A DNA stretch of 64,000 bases from assembly GCF_000222485.1 (NCBI RefSeq), contig NC_015914.1, positions 930,001-994,000 on the forward strand, read 5' to 3'. A program made the translations under genes and the position numbers. Origin of the DNA: Cyclobacterium marinum DSM 745 (GTDB taxonomy: Bacteria; Bacteroidota; Bacteroidia; Cytophagales; Cyclobacteriaceae). Under the pieces are notes generated by a model. It saw only the letters and a program-made list of their open reading frames with translations. It did not search any database and was not told the DNA's origin. This document shows, piece after piece, positions 62,784-64,000 of the stretch (position 1 is its first letter; every line of letters begins with the position of its first letter).

Positions 62784-62933
62784 ACTAGTGATAACCTTTA
62801 AATCCTTTTCGAAAAAAATGCCTGCCAATCTGTTCGGTAGGTATTTTCTTATTGACAAGCCTTATAATGGGGTTCGCATTAAAAGCTGATATTTATAGCC
62901 TACATCAATTCACGTTTTAAATCTAAGAAAGGC

Positions 62934-63398
62934 TTAAACTACTTTTCCTCGTTTTTTGGTTTCAGCATCCTTCTTGGCCCCATAAAGTATCCCAAATAGC
63001 ATTCCCATACTTGTTCCCATAGACAATCCCACACTTGATCCTAAATTGGAATCCATCCCCATCCCATACACTACCCCTATGAATGTACCAAACATCAAAC
63101 CATAGGCCATCCCTATTTCAGTATAATGCTTTTCGGTGGTGAAATCTAACTCATCTTTTAAAAAGGCTTTAAATTCAGTCAATTTTTGTTTATAGTATTT
63201 TTTCGAATTGTCCGATGATGTGTCTAGATGAATTGAGCTTAATTCTTTTTGTAACACTGGTGACTCTCTTTCTGACAGATCTTTGTTTTTCAAGTTTTTC
63301 AGAATTTTAAGAAAAGATTCATAAATCCTTCTTTCCCGTTTATTATTCGTTGTTTTCAATAATTTATTGAAAACTGCTATTGCTTCTGAAATGCTCAT
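62934..63398 (-). CDS. Hypothetical protein with glycine-rich transmembrane C-terminus
   Basis: I do not recognise this 154-residue protein. The first 95 residues are helical and charged, with Lys/Glu-rich segments (LLKTTNNKRERRIYESFLKIL). Residues 98-150 are two hydrophobic stretches with regularly spaced Gly and Ser/Met (AYGLMFGTFIGVVYGMGM and VGLSMGTSMGMLFGILYG), like the glycine-zipper motifs of membrane-inserting or oligomerising proteins. It sits 54 bases downstream of the next membrane protein gene, so the two may be co-expressed. Confidence 0.65.
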   Translation of the reverse strand: MSISEAIAVFNKLLKTTNNKRERRIYESFLKILKNLKNKDLSERESPVLQKELSSIHLDTSSDNSKKYYKQKLTEFKAFLKDELDFTTEKHYTEIGMAYGLMFGTFIGVVYGMGMDSNLGSSVGLSMGTSMGMLFGILYGAKKDAETKKRGKVV

Positions 63399-63452
63399 GC
63401 TATTTATTTTTTTTCGTTTGTATTCAAAATACTCCGTTGCAATACTTAAATT

Positions 63453-63989
63453 TTACTCAGCCCTTAAGTCTTCCATATCTGAAATCAACTCGTCAAGTTT
63501 TCTAATTACCCTTCCATACACAATATTTAAATCCCAATGGTAAATCTTCCCTCCAAAAAGTGCCAAAACAGCCAGAATGAGCACCATGGCAAATAGTCCG
63601 ATTAATGGCATTCCAAAAACCACAGTAAGGTCAGGATATTTCACCATCAATTCATTCATTACCGTTTCGCTTAGTTGTTGGCCATTTTTACTTGAAAACC
63701 AAAAACCCATTATGGTCGATAGAAATATTAAAGGGTAATAAAACCTGGCCATTTTTGTATTGACCGATATTTGATCATCCAGCCAGCTTCTGAATGATTT
63801 GAGATATTGATAGCTGTTAACATTTTCATCAATGCAATCCAAGCCCTTTGAAAGCCTTTTATTCACAATAAATACTCCGGCTGAAACCAGAAATAAACCT
63901 ACTCCCATAATGGGGATTCCTAAAAAAAAAGAAGCTACTAAAACCACTACAGAACCAATCGCAATGGCATTCAAATTAGTTTTAAACAT
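63453..63989 (-). CDS. Hypothetical multi-helix membrane protein
   Basis: Unrecognised protein of 178 residues with about four transmembrane helices: two at the N-terminus (IAIGSVVVLVASFFLGIPI, GVGLFLVSAGVFIV), one near 88-100 and one near 127-150 (GMPLIGLFAMVLILAVLAL), plus a polar central loop (about 50-80) and a helical tail (VIRKLDELISDMEDLRAE). No family motif seen. It is probably the first gene of a pair with the glycine-rich protein at 62934, but its upstream region is cut by the window edge. Confidence 0.65.
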   Translation of the reverse strand: MFKTNLNAIAIGSVVVLVASFFLGIPIMGVGLFLVSAGVFIVNKRLSKGLDCIDENVNSYQYLKSFRSWLDDQISVNTKMARFYYPLIFLSTIMGFWFSSKNGQQLSETVMNELMVKYPDLTVVFGMPLIGLFAMVLILAVLALFGGKIYHWDLNIVYGRVIRKLDELISDMEDLRAE

Positions 63990-64000
63990 CCTTTTATATT

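Noticed and set aside
1..64000. CRISPR arrays, prophage, complete insertion sequences, rRNA operon
   Set aside because: No regularly spaced repeats, transposase, integrase, phage structural gene or rRNA sequence was seen on either strand.

Overview
The window is chromosomal DNA of a Bacteroidota bacterium, most likely a marine Cytophagales of the Cyclobacteriaceae type (Cyclobacterium, Algoriphagus, Echinicola). The evidence is low-GC DNA, near absence of Shine-Dalgarno sequences, promoters of the TTTG-N19/20-TAnnTTTG type, and families largely confined to this phylum: the alternative GlmU-like nucleotidyltransferase, DUF4293, DUF2795, DUF4221, BF3164-like lipoproteins, Bacteroidota-type DUF349 and LytTR/LytS two-component genes. 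I saw no tRNA, rRNA, CRISPR array, prophage or intact insertion sequence. The genus is inference.

Layout. 1-8584: truA (cut by the window edge), a membrane protein, a trans-sulfuration enzyme, a first bactofilin, a YifB/ComM ATPase, an MsbA-like exporter and a Wzi-like outer-membrane protein. 8797-16979: a plus-strand run with ribosomal protein L31, the GlmU-like protein and holB, then a tightly overlapping rimB-like/rimK/hemC/peptidyl-prolyl isomerase/RmlD-like operon and an SNF-type transporter. 17163-18756: a two-gene cytoskeletal cassette, an actin-like ATPase followed four bases later by a second bactofilin. 19105-26049: envelope genes, a CxxC-AraC regulator, a secreted protein with a long leader, and an orphan RND pump. 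26704-33129: housekeeping genes on the minus strand (rny, zapA, a coiled-coil protein, pheT, DUF1684, radC, rpsT). 33295-46282: a phospholipase C/nuclease-like protein, an aminotransferase, ettA, DUF349 and DUF2795 proteins, a LytS/LytTR system with a frameshift in the regulator, ispD, a DtxR/MntR-like repressor divergent from a ZIP transporter, a D-2-hydroxyacid dehydrogenase and an M42 peptidase. 46600-52429: accessory genes, including a PhyH oxygenase/HAD pair facing an AraC regulator, and an intact serine hydrolase plus the remnant of a second one. 52606-62783: a group of secreted carbohydrate-type genes (DUF4185-like, beta-helix, SGNH hydrolase, DUF1593, Tat-exported esterase) without SusC/SusD. 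The right edge holds two unrecognised membrane proteins.

The most unusual item is the actin-like protein at 17728-18756. Its phosphate-1 motif (AVGLDLGNSS) is at the C-terminus, residues 321-330, instead of the N-terminus. The rest of the fold follows the normal order, and an in-frame stop lies just upstream of the start. This is what a circularly permuted actin/ParM-like protein would look like, and it is co-transcribed with a bactofilin. Other points of interest are a TTT-TGA junction in the LytTR regulator that would permit a +1 frameshift, LytTR-like direct repeats upstream of that operon, an inverted repeat inside the ZIP promoter that fits a DtxR/MntR operator, and a leader of about 280 nt with a GC-rich core before the gene at 20464-21042.
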